This document shows positions 1-6,327 of a stretch of 15,673 nt of DNA, piece by piece. Positions within the stretch are counted from its first letter, which is position 1; every line of letters starts with the position of its first letter. Made by a program: the position numbers and the translations under genes. The stretch is from Desulfobacteraceae bacterium (GTDB lineage: Bacteria > Desulfobacterota > Desulfobacteria > Desulfobacterales > Desulfosarcinaceae), in assembly GCA_027025615.1 (NCBI GenBank), contig JALVQM010000188.1, positions 398 to 16,070 of the forward strand, in the 5' to 3' direction. The notes under the pieces were generated by a model that saw only the letters and a list, made by a program, of their open reading frames with translations, did no database searches and was not told the DNA's origin.

Positions 1-981
1 CTCAAAGGACGTTTCAAAGTCGGGCAGCTGGTCAGCCGCAGCCCTCTTATGCAAAAGGTTTTTGAAGTCCTGCCGGCAATCTCCGCCAGCCCCAGCACAG
101 TGCTGATACTGGGTGATACAGGCACCGGCAAAGAACTTGTAGCACGTACTATCCACGCATTGAGTCCCCGCCGGCAAGGACCATTTGTCGCTGTTAATTG
201 TGGTGCTTTACCGGACACCTTGTTGGAATCTGAACTTTTCGGCTACAAGGCCGGGGCCTTTACCGGAGCGGTTAAGGACAAGCCGGGACGCTTTGCCCTG
301 GCCCGGGGAGGCAGCCTTTTTCTGGATGAAATCGGTGAAATCAGTCCTGCTTTACAGGTAAGGTTGCTGCGCGTGCTGCAGGACAGGATTTACGAGCCTT
401 TGGGTGCAACCGTTTCGGAGAGCACAGACGCACGTATAATCGTCGCCACCAACAAGGATCTATCCAAATTGATGCGCCAGGGATTGTTCAGGGAAGATCT
501 TTATTACCGGGTCAACGTGGTAAGAATTGAACTGCCGCCACTGCGCAAACGCAAGGAAGACATCCCCATTTTGGTGGAGTATTTCGTCGAACGTTTCAAT
601 CGCCTTCAGGCACGGACAATAAAGGGTATCAGCGGCGAAGCCTTGGCCCTGCTAATGGCGCATCATTGGCCGGGTAACGTACGCGAACTTGAAAATATAG
701 TGGAAAGAGCATTTATCCTTTGCAACCAGGACTTTATTGGAATTGAACATCTACCCGAGGAACTGATTGCCGGACGGGGCTCAATGGAAGAAATTTCTGA
801 TCTCCGGTCTGCCCATGATTTGCTGGATGCACGCTATATCCAGGCTGCACTGGAAAGGAACAAGTACAACCGCTCGGCCACCGCAAAAGAACTCGGCATC
901 CATAAAACGACTCTTTTCAGGCGAATAAAAAAGCTGAAAATTCCCCTGCCTGACCAGGATGGCCGTTCACGCACTCAATAA
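1..981 (+). CDS. Sigma-54-dependent transcriptional activator (enhancer-binding protein), 5' partial
   Basis: The frame is open at base 1, so the N-terminal sensory part lies outside the window; the visible 326 residues begin just before the AAA+ domain. This is an ATPase that remodels sigma-54 RNA polymerase from upstream enhancer sites. Visible motifs are Walker A GDTGTGKE (visible residues 38-45), the sigma-54-contacting GAFTGA loop (85-90), Walker B GGSLFLDE (103-110), the conserved WPGNVREL segment, and a C-terminal Fis-type helix-turn-helix containing NRSATAKELGIHKTTLFRR. The first internal ATG (base 49) is not the true start. The gene ends 192 bp before a NifX-like gene with a sigma-54 promoter and inverted repeats between them, so it is the obvious candidate activator of that operon, as in Desulfovibrio ORP loci. 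The signal it senses cannot be told from this fragment. Confidence 0.95.
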   Translation, partial: LKGRFKVGQLVSRSPLMQKVFEVLPAISASPSTVLILGDTGTGKELVARTIHALSPRRQGPFVAVNCGALPDTLLESELFGYKAGAFTGAVKDKPGRFALARGGSLFLDEIGEISPALQVRLLRVLQDRIYEPLGATVSESTDARIIVATNKDLSKLMRQGLFREDLYYRVNVVRIELPPLRKRKEDIPILVEYFVERFNRLQARTIKGISGEALALLMAHHWPGNVRELENIVERAFILCNQDFIGIEHLPEELIAGRGSMEEISDLRSAHDLLDARYIQAALERNKYNRSATAKELGIHKTTLFRRIKKLKIPLPDQDGRSRTQ

Positions 982-985
982 TACA

Positions 986-1056
986 GTAGCGATACTGCTA
1001 CACAATATCCATGACAAGATTGCAGAACTGCAAATAAAGATAGTTGCCCCTGCTAC
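986..1056 (+). promoter_or_regulatory. Candidate enhancer (UAS) sites for the sigma-54 activator
   Basis: Three inverted-repeat motifs lie 64-134 bp upstream of the -24/-12 promoter. They are GTAGC-N6-GCTAC (986-1001), a perfect 6-2-6 palindrome TTGCAGAACTGCAA (1020-1033), and GTTGC-N4-TGCTAC-like (1043-1056). The first and third share CTGCTAC, and these copies are 55 bp apart, close to five helical turns. Enhancer-binding proteins typically bind paired dyads at this distance. That the neighbouring activator binds here is inference. Confidence 0.5.
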
Positions 1057-1119
1057 GACCACAGAACAAATATCCTTATTTTTCTATATGTTACCCTATT
1101 TCCATTTTGTTGTCTAATT

Positions 1120-1134
1120 TGGCACATCTCATGC
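1120..1134 (+). promoter_or_regulatory. Sigma-54 (-24/-12) promoter for the NifX-like operon
   Basis: The sequence TGGCACATCTCATGC has the invariant GG (1121-1122) and GC (1133-1134) separated by exactly 10 bases, and TGGCAC matches the -24 consensus perfectly. The -12 element is ATGCT rather than TTGCA. Transcription would start near 1146, about 28 bases before the NifX-like ATG. A sigma-54 activator gene lies immediately upstream, which supports the call. Confidence 0.8.
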
Positions 1135-1173
1135 TTTGAAATTATTCAGGAATTCAACCAGGGGATTGGAGCC

Positions 1174-1764
1174 ATGAAAATTGCTTTGACATCCTGGCAA
1201 AACCGGATTGCGCCGGTTTTCGACGTTGCCCAAAAACTTCTTTTACTTGAAGTGGAAGCAGGACAAATTCTTAAGCGATCCTGCGCAACTTTGCCCGGAC
1301 AATTACCATTTCAGAAAGTTTTACGCCTGGTTGAGCTGGAAATCGAAATTCTGATTTGCGGTGCCGTGTCAAGGCCGTTGCTGGCTATGATTACCGGATA
1401 CGGAATAAAGGTCATCCCTTTTGTGGCGGGAGATCTTATAACAGTGACCCGGGCTTGGCTGGAGGGCGACCTTGAAAAGGGCAAATTCCATATGCCGGGA
1501 TGTCGCAACCGGGGCAAAATACGACACCATGCCATAGGTGATACTTACAAGGAGGGATCAGCCATGAACGCACAAAATCGGGGCGGAAATGGTCAAAGCG
1601 GTGGACGCAGACAAGGCCAGGGGGGACGTGGAGGCAGAAGACCTGGTCCTGGTGGATTTTGTGTTTGCCCCCAATGTGGACAAACAGAGGCCCATCAACA
1701 AGGCGTACCTTGCATGGACCACAAGTGTCCTAGCTGCGGGGCAACCATGACCAGGCAAAGATAA
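1174..1764 (+). CDS. NifX/NifB-type iron-molybdenum cofactor-binding domain fused to a zinc-ribbon tail
   Basis: Residues 1-115 resemble the dinitrogenase iron-molybdenum cofactor (NifX/NifB C-terminal/orange-protein) fold. It starts MKIALTSWQNRIAPVFDVA and has the later strand/turn segment ILICGAVSRPLLAMITGYGIKV. Residues 131-160 are rich in Gly, Arg and Gln. Residues 163-188 hold six cysteines (163, 165, 168, 180, 185, 188) in a zinc-ribbon pattern with CPQCG and CPSCG. Stand-alone NifX-like proteins of this family are about 100-130 residues, so 196 is long. A strong ribosome binding site sits just before an internal ATG at 1564, so the tail may also be made as a separate 66-residue protein. 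The family binds Fe-S or Mo-containing clusters, but the ligand here is unknown. It is the first gene behind the sigma-54 promoter and is followed after 29 bp by a DUF5320 gene. Confidence 0.85.
   Translation: MKIALTSWQNRIAPVFDVAQKLLLLEVEAGQILKRSCATLPGQLPFQKVLRLVELEIEILICGAVSRPLLAMITGYGIKVIPFVAGDLITVTRAWLEGDLEKGKFHMPGCRNRGKIRHHAIGDTYKEGSAMNAQNRGGNGQSGGRRQGQGGRGGRRPGPGGFCVCPQCGQTEAHQQGVPCMDHKCPSCGATMTRQR
1549..1566 (+). promoter_or_regulatory. Strong internal ribosome binding site and in-frame ATG
   Basis: AAGGAGGG at 1549-1556 is followed after 7 bases by ATG at 1564-1566, in the same frame as the NifX-like gene. It lies exactly at the junction between the NifX-like part and the Gly-rich zinc-ribbon part. 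It is stronger than the site of the upstream start (GGGGAT-type), so translation of the tail alone is likely. Confidence 0.65.
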
Positions 1765-1793
1765 TAATTATTCCGGGAAAGGAGGTATTCACC

Positions 1794-2150
1794 ATGCCAA
1801 GAGGAGACAGAACAGGTCCGCGGGCAATGGGACCCATGAGCGGCAGGGCAGCCGGATTTTGTTCCGGAAGAGGTGTGCCGCCGGGTTATGCAACTGCTCC
1901 TGGTGGTTATTCCGGCGGTTTTGGAAGGGGCCGCCGCTTTTCAGGAGGGGGCCGTGGCCGACAGCATCGCTTTTGGGCTTCTGTTATGCCCGGCTGGATG
2001 GGATTCGGCGGCTACAACCGGGCCCTTCAAAAACCTGATCCTGAAACAGAGAAACAAGCTCTCAGCTATCAGGCAAAGGCCCTGCAATCAGAACTGGAAA
2101 TGATCAAAAAGCGGCTGGAGGAACTGGAGACCAGGAATGTAAAGGAATAA
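1794..2150 (+). CDS. DUF5320 family protein
   Basis: The 118-residue product begins MPRGDRTGPRAMGPMSGR, the characteristic opening of the DUF5320 family (GTGPRGMGPMTGRG-like). A Gly/Arg-rich low-complexity region follows (about 20-58), and the C-terminus (about 78-115) is a charged helix likely to form a coiled coil. The ATG has a good AAAGGAGG site 8-9 bases upstream. DUF5320 proteins have no established biochemical role but repeatedly occur beside NifX/orange-protein-like genes in anaerobes, as here. It should be co-transcribed with the preceding gene from the sigma-54 promoter and is followed by a GC-rich hairpin. The family call rests on the N-terminal signature and context. Confidence 0.8.
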   Translation: MPRGDRTGPRAMGPMSGRAAGFCSGRGVPPGYATAPGGYSGGFGRGRRFSGGGRGRQHRFWASVMPGWMGFGGYNRALQKPDPETEKQALSYQAKALQSELEMIKKRLEELETRNVKE

Positions 2151-2175
2151 TAGTAAACGCCTTCCTGTCAATTTA

Positions 2176-2205
2176 GGGGGCCGGGTTAAAAAATCGCCGG
2201 CCCCC
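2176..2205 (+). terminator. GC-rich hairpin after the NifX-like/DUF5320 operon
   Basis: A perfect 9-bp stem pairs GGGGGCCGG (2176-2184) with CCGGCCCCC (2197-2205) around a 12-base loop, 25 bases after the DUF5320 stop. It is not followed by a clear run of T, so it may terminate weakly or act as an mRNA 3' stabiliser. Confidence 0.6.
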
Positions 2206-2278
2206 GATATTGTTCATGAGACGAAACCAGAACAGCTAATATTTATAATCAACATCAAGCAAGAGGAGAGATTACCGG

Positions 2279-2508
2279 ATGAGCCATTCAGGGTTCTTTT
2301 ACAAGCCCCTTGGCATCATTGAAAGTCCCCACCAGATGCCCAATAAAATCCCTATCCAGCCTGTATATGCCTAGGGTGCAAGGGCAAAGCCATAATATTT
2401 GACAAGTGTTGCCATGGATTGCAGGACCTGGACGGCTTTTCCCACATTTACCTAATATACCACTTCCATAAGGCAGGCCGTGCTGAATCAAAGGTCAAAC
2501 CGTATATT
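2279..2508 (+). pseudogene. Frameshifted and truncated TrmO/TsaA (tRNA m6t6A37 methyltransferase) remnant
   Basis: An ATG at 2279 with GAGGAG upstream opens a TrmO-like start (YKPLGIIESPHQMP, then IQPVYA) that stops at TAG 2372-2374. The match resumes in another frame immediately after: GCKGKAIIFDK, then LQDLDGFSHIYLIYHFHKAG, ending near KPYI at 2508. TrmO normally continues with its conserved ATRAPxRPNPIG region, and this is absent in every frame. So there is one frameshift near 2372 plus loss of the catalytic C-terminal half. Intact TrmO methylates t6A37 of threonine tRNAs using S-adenosylmethionine; this copy cannot. The frameshift alone could be a sequencing error, but the truncation cannot. 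Confidence 0.75.
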
Positions 2509-2861
2509 TCGAGGTTTGACTGTATTCAGTTCAGCCGTGATGGATGGCAGAAAGCAATCGATGAGAAAACAGCCCGAAAAGCAGGTAGACGAAATTTCGG
2601 CAAGCCGGTGTAACGTTTTATGCCATCGCGGCTCTGGAAGATATGGTTTTTGGCTCGCCTGTCCGGGGGGAGCAATTGAAAAAGGCAACTTTTAGCACCG
2701 GCATCCGGTTTGCCTTGGCACATGATTTGCTTGCCAATACTTGCGAGGGGTTTAATTTGGCATTTATCTTACCTCCATTCGATGTATGCGTTAAGCACCT
2801 CACTTGGCAGCAAATCGGCCCTTTGGGAATAGGCCCTCTGGGTCGATTTGCATTCTATTGA
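2509..2861 (+). pseudogene. Unidentified decayed reading frame abutting the TrmO remnant
   Basis: Downstream of the TrmO-like part the frame continues with unrelated residues (SRDGWQKAIDEKTARKAG) to a stop at 2611-2613. A second frame is then open from 2589 to the TGA at 2859-2861, containing FYAIAALEDMVFGSPVRGE and ALAHDLLANTCEGFNL. The two stretches could be one gene broken by a frameshift around 2589-2613. Neither has a start codon with a ribosome binding site at its head. I do not recognise the family. It may instead be non-coding sequence that happens to be open. Confidence 0.3.
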
Positions 2862-2880
2862 CAGCTTGTTTTTTTATAAT
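2852..2880 (+). promoter_or_regulatory. Possible sigma-70 -10 region for the FmdB-type gene
   Basis: A perfect TATAAT at 2875-2880 follows a T-rich stretch, with the ATG 49 bases further on. A TTGACA at 2858-2863 is only 11 bases away, too close to be a standard -35. With 17-bp spacing the -35 would be ATTCTA, which is poor. Confidence 0.3.
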
Positions 2881-2929
2881 TTAAAGGAAGTTGCCTGTAA
2901 ATATCAGTCAGTTGACCATGGAGTCTGAT

Positions 2930-3127
2930 ATGCCTATTTATGAATACGATTGTCGCAAATGCGGACACAATTTTGAGCGGATTGTCTTTTCAGAAAAAGA
3001 AGAAAACATATACTGCCCGAAGTGTAAAAGCGAAAGAGTCAAAAGAGCCATCAGTTCGCCAAGTTTCATAGGGCACAACACACTGACCGGCGGCTCTTCA
3101 GGATGCAGCTCAACCGGATTTTCGTGA
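2930..3127 (+). CDS. FmdB-type zinc-ribbon protein
   Basis: The 65-residue product starts MPIYEYDCRKCG, the hallmark of the FmdB/CxxC_CxxC_SSSS putative regulatory family. A single zinc ribbon is formed by Cys8/Cys11 and Cys29/Cys32, followed by a basic stretch and a Gly/Ser/Cys-rich tail, as usual for the family. The start at 2930 is chosen because the conserved N-terminus begins there and GGAG lies 6 bases upstream; a TTG at 2891 in the same frame would add 13 unrelated residues. Members are small DNA- or metal-binding proteins of uncertain function, named after a gene beside formamidase. It lies 151 bp before a thioredoxin gene on the same strand. Confidence 0.88.
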   Translation: MPIYEYDCRKCGHNFERIVFSEKEENIYCPKCKSERVKRAISSPSFIGHNTLTGGSSGCSSTGFS

Positions 3128-3139
3128 GGTTGATCGCTA

Positions 3140-3154
3140 ACCGCGGTCGGCGGT
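3140..3154 (+). terminator. Small hairpin after the FmdB-type gene
   Basis: ACCGC (3140-3144) and GCGGT (3150-3154) form a 5-bp stem with a 5-base loop, 13 bases after the stop, followed within a few bases by ATTTTAAAAA. It is short, so termination is uncertain. Confidence 0.25.
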
Positions 3155-3192
3155 CAATGATTTTAAAAACATTTTTAACAAAAACCACCAAA

Positions 3193-3243
3193 GTAACGGT
3201 AACGGAGTTACAGAGAGCTTATATCGTTAACAAGTAACGTTAC
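3193..3243. repeat. Cluster of GTAACG/CGTTAC motifs upstream of thioredoxin
   Basis: Two tandem GTAACG copies (3193-3204) are followed by GAGTTAC (3205-3211), then CGTTA at 3225, and a perfect 10-bp palindrome GTAACGTTAC at 3234-3243. Several pairs can form dyads. The cluster ends 35 bases before the thioredoxin ATG and could be an operator. No regulator is identified. Confidence 0.5.
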
Positions 3244-3278
3244 AAAGATACCCGGATACAAGCAGAAAGGAGTTTATC

Positions 3279-3641
3279 ATGGCTGACAATACCTTTGAAA
3301 TTGATGATAGTCAATTCGACAATACCGTGTTAAAGTCAGAAAAACCTGTCTTGGTTGATTTTTGGGCTCCCTGGTGCGGGCCATGTAAAGCCCTGGGCCC
3401 GGTAGTTGAACAGCTGGCCGAAAAATATGCCGGCAAAGTGAACTTTGCAAAGTGCAATGTCGACAACAACCCGGTTACACCAGGCAAGTTCGGCATAAAG
3501 GCTATTCCGACCCTGATATTTTTCAACCAGGGAAATGTGGTAGACCAGATTACCGGTGTTGTGTCAAAAGATCTTATCGAACAAACCATTGAAAAGGTGC
3601 TCAACGGCAAGACAGGTGAAAGGCCCTTTATGGTTGTTTAG
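3279..3641 (+). CDS. trxA: Thioredoxin
   Basis: A soluble 120-residue thiol-disulfide oxidoreductase of the cytoplasm. The active site WCGPCK (Trp32, Cys33, Cys36) and the cis-proline loop IPT (Pro77) are both present, with the usual FWAPWCGPCK strand and helix context. The protein is about 12 residues longer than the common 108-residue form because of a C-terminal tail NGKTGERPFMVV. The ATG has a good AAAGGAG site 7-8 bases upstream. It would be reduced by thioredoxin reductase, which is not in the window. It precedes the RACo-like gene by 169 bp and follows a zinc-ribbon gene; a shared redox role is plausible but not shown. A dedicated function, different from the housekeeping thioredoxin, cannot be excluded. 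Confidence 0.95.
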   Translation: MADNTFEIDDSQFDNTVLKSEKPVLVDFWAPWCGPCKALGPVVEQLAEKYAGKVNFAKCNVDNNPVTPGKFGIKAIPTLIFFNQGNVVDQITGVVSKDLIEQTIEKVLNGKTGERPFMVV

Positions 3642-3694
3642 CTTCCTCAGGGCAGAAGAAATTTTACATTTCAACCAGATTGGGCCAAAGCGCA

Positions 3695-3754
3695 TGTAAT
3701 GCCCTGGGATAACCTGGTGCAACAGTTACCAGCGTGCAGGCCTTGGCATTTACA
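3695..3754 (+). promoter_or_regulatory. Possible structured mRNA leader of the RACo-like gene
   Basis: TGTAATGCC (3695-3703) can pair with GGCATTTACA (3745-3754) with one bulge, enclosing an inner stem CTGGT (3714-3718)/ACCAG (3728-3732). The nested pairing lies 57 bases before the ATG. It does not carry the conserved boxes of the cobalamin riboswitch that I know, so its nature is open. Confidence 0.35.
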
Positions 3755-3810
3755 GAATGAGGATTGGACTGGGCGTTTTAAGGTGGTTTTAACTACAGGA
3801 GGCAGAGCCA

Positions 3811-5970
3811 ATGGGTAAGTGTATAAATCATCCGGACCGCGAGACCAGTTACATTTGCTCCAAGCACAACGTCTATATGTGTGAAGAGTGTCTGAGATGT
3901 CGTGATCCGGAACTTTATTGCAAATTCCGTTCTTCGTGCCCCATCTGGTTTCTGCATAAACAGCAGGTAGCCAAAGAACGCCGCGCCCAGGAACAAGCCG
4001 AGGCAGCCGAGGTCAATGTCTCCTTTCTGCCTGAGGGAAAATCGGTTTCCGTTGCCAGGGGCCTGACCCTGCTGGAGGCCGCCCAGGCCGCTGATGTTTA
4101 TATCAATGCCTCCTGTAATGGGAAAGGATCGTGCGGCAAGTGCAAACTGATCGTTAAACAGGGCCGGATTGAGTCAGATTCCACGCCCCTGTTGAGCGAC
4201 CAGGAAAAGTCCGATAATTACGTTCTCGCCTGTCAGACAAAAGTTCTTTCCGATGTAACAGTCCAGATTCCAAAGGAATTGCTAGAAAAGAAGCTCAAAG
4301 TAGCCGGGCTTGGCAAAGAACTAACCTCCCGGCTCCAGGGAATGGTTAACCAGATAACGCCTTTGTTTGAAGAAATTTCATTGGAATTGGAACCCCCCAG
4401 CCTGGAAGACCCAGTTAGTGATCTAGACCGCCTCAAACGTGGTTTGAAGCAAGTCGGGGTTGAAACCGACCGGATGAATGTCAGCCTGAAAATCATGCGC
4501 CAGCTTGCCGAGGCCATGCGCAAAGAGCAATGGAAAGTTACCGCCTCTGTAGTCCATCGAAAATGTTTTGATGAAATCGTTGATGTCCGCCCTGGAAACG
4601 GGGCTTCTTCAAACCTGGGGCTGGCCATAGATCTAGGGACAACCTCAATTGTGGTTTACCTTGTGGACATGAAAGATGGAGCCATAATTGCAGCCACATC
4701 CGGGCATAACCGTCAGGCAGCCTGCGGTGATGACGTAATCAACCGAATCGTCTGCGCCGAGAAAAGCGGAGTTAGTAAACTCAGCAGGATGGCCTTGACA
4801 ACCATTAATGCTTTGATCAGCGAAGCCCTCGACGCTGCCGGCAGAAAACCAATGGATGTCAAAAGTGTGGTCGTCTCGGGCAACACAACCATGACCCACC
4901 TTCTGCTGCGCATTGAACCACGCTATATACGCCGCGAGCCCTACATCCCCACGGTTTCTGAATTCCCCATAATGAAGGCCGGTCAGATTGGAATAAAAGC
5001 TGATCCAAATGCGGCCCTCTTTGTAATGCCCGGTCCGGCTGGCTATGTGGGCGGGGATATAGTTTCCGGAATTCTGTATTCAGGGCTGTTCCGTGAACAG
5101 CCGCTAACTCTCTTCATAGACGTGGGCACCAATGGAGAAATCGTCCTTGGCAACCAGGAATGGATGATGACCGCCTCCTGTTCGGCAGGTCCTGCCTTTG
5201 AGGGTGGTGGGATCCGCTTTGGAATGCGCGCTGAAGAGGGTGCCATTGAAAAAATAAGCATCGATCCGGATAGCTTTGAGCCTTCCTTCCATACAGTCGG
5301 CGACGTAGCTCCACGGGGTATCTGCGGCTCCGGCATGATTGATCTACTTTCTGAAATGCTGATCACCGGAATTATAGACCAAAAAGGAAAGATTTGCCTG
5401 GATCCAGGCCATCCGCGTATTGAGCAGGATGGAGAAGTTTTGGCGTATATCCTGGCCACCGCCGAACAATCCGGAATTGATCAAAATATTGTTTTCAGCG
5501 AAACAGATATAAACAGCCTGATCCTGAGCAAAGGTGCAGTTTACGCCGGCTTCACCGTCTTGCTCAACCAGGCGGGGCTGGATTTTTCAATGGTCGACAG
5601 GGTATGGATAACAGGTGGTTTCGGCCAATACCTGGACATAGCAAAAGCTATCATTATAGGCCTGTTACCGGATATAGAACGAGAAAAATTTACCTATCTG
5701 GGCAACAGCTCAATATCCGGTGCATACATGGCCTTGCTCTGCCGGGAATATAGGGAATTGGCTGGAGAAATATCCAATAACATGACATATATAGACTTTT
5801 CAAGCAACCGCCAGTTCATGGATGAATTTACTTCGGCCCTCTTTTTGCCCCACACCAACATGGAAGCTTTCCCCAACATAAAACAACTTCTGGGGGAAAA
5901 AGCCCGGGCCACTGGATCTTTTTTAACAACACCTCCAAGTGAAAGATCAAAAAAAATCTCAGGATCTTGA
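3811..5970 (+). CDS. RACo-like ASKHA ATPase with 2Fe-2S ferredoxin domain (reductive activator of corrinoid proteins)
   Basis: A 719-residue protein of the DUF4445/RACo family, which uses ATP to drive electrons onto the cobalt of corrinoid proteins. Order of parts: an extra N-terminal Cys/His-rich segment (Cys4, His7, Cys16, His19, Cys24, Cys27, Cys30, Cys37, Cys43), likely zinc-binding; a charged linker; a plant-type 2Fe-2S domain (Cys102, Cys108, Cys111, Cys141) with CNGKGSCGKC; a linker/middle domain; then the ASKHA ATPase core with DLGTTS (274-279), SGNTTM (356-361), FIDVGTNGE and a late TGGFGQ motif. The ATG has AGGAGG 8 bases upstream. No corrinoid protein or methyltransferase is adjacent; the nearest neighbour is thioredoxin. 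Its 3' end overlaps the convergent DUF190 gene by 12 bases. Family assignment is firm; the true partner is unknown. Confidence 0.92.
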   Translation: MGKCINHPDRETSYICSKHNVYMCEECLRCRDPELYCKFRSSCPIWFLHKQQVAKERRAQEQAEAAEVNVSFLPEGKSVSVARGLTLLEAAQAADVYINASCNGKGSCGKCKLIVKQGRIESDSTPLLSDQEKSDNYVLACQTKVLSDVTVQIPKELLEKKLKVAGLGKELTSRLQGMVNQITPLFEEISLELEPPSLEDPVSDLDRLKRGLKQVGVETDRMNVSLKIMRQLAEAMRKEQWKVTASVVHRKCFDEIVDVRPGNGASSNLGLAIDLGTTSIVVYLVDMKDGAIIAATSGHNRQAACGDDVINRIVCAEKSGVSKLSRMALTTINALISEALDAAGRKPMDVKSVVVSGNTTMTHLLLRIEPRYIRREPYIPTVSEFPIMKAGQIGIKADPNAALFVMPGPAGYVGGDIVSGILYSGLFREQPLTLFIDVGTNGEIVLGNQEWMMTASCSAGPAFEGGGIRFGMRAEEGAIEKISIDPDSFEPSFHTVGDVAPRGICGSGMIDLLSEMLITGIIDQKGKICLDPGHPRIEQDGEVLAYILATAEQSGIDQNIVFSETDINSLILSKGAVYAGFTVLLNQAGLDFSMVDRVWITGGFGQYLDIAKAIIIGLLPDIEREKFTYLGNSSISGAYMALLCREYRELAGEISNNMTYIDFSSNRQFMDEFTSALFLPHTNMEAFPNIKQLLGEKARATGSFLTTPPSERSKKISGS

Positions 5971-6300
5971 ATTATGGCGGTAAACAATCACCTTGACCTT
6001 TTCCATGGTGATCATGCCCTCTTTTATCATTTCATCCAGGCCGGGCAGAAATGCTTCTATTTTTTCCTGAGCGTCGACAATTTCAACTACCACCGGAAGA
6101 TCTTCAGATAGTCTCAGCAGTTTGGAAGTATGAATCCGGCTGTTGGCTCCGAAACCTAGAAATCCCCTTAATACCGTAGCCCCTGCAAGGTGCTGACGGC
6201 GTGCTTCGTTTACAATGACCTCATAAAGAGGTTTGCCATTGTACTTGTCGCTTTCACCCACGTAGATCCTAATGAGATAAGCTTCCGAAGGTAATTTCAT
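5959..6300 (-). CDS. DUF190 (PII-like signalling) protein
   Basis: The 113-residue product matches the DUF190 family, small proteins with a PII-like fold. Visible hallmarks are the opening LIRIYVGE, the segment GATVLRGFLGFG corresponding to the T-loop region, and VVVEIVDAQEKI. The start is ATG at 6300, with GGAGG 7 bases upstream; a TTG two codons earlier would leave almost no spacing. It is the second gene of a crcB-DUF190 pair with a 27-bp gap. This neighbourhood is common, and DUF190 proteins are suspected to modulate or sense alongside the fluoride channel, but no ligand is established from this sequence. Its 3' end overlaps the convergent RACo-like gene by 12 bases. Confidence 0.9.
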   Translation of the reverse strand: MKLPSEAYLIRIYVGESDKYNGKPLYEVIVNEARRQHLAGATVLRGFLGFGANSRIHTSKLLRLSEDLPVVVEIVDAQEKIEAFLPGLDEMIKEGMITMEKVKVIVYRHNSRS

Positions 6301-6327
6301 TTGCAAACCTCCATATATTTTTTGAAT

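Noticed and set aside
2805..2820. TGGCAGCAAATCGGCC with GG-N10-GC spacing, as a second sigma-54 promoter before the FmdB-type gene
   Set aside because: The -12 part (CGGCC) is far from TTGCA, it is about 110 bases from the start codon, and there are no dyads upstream.
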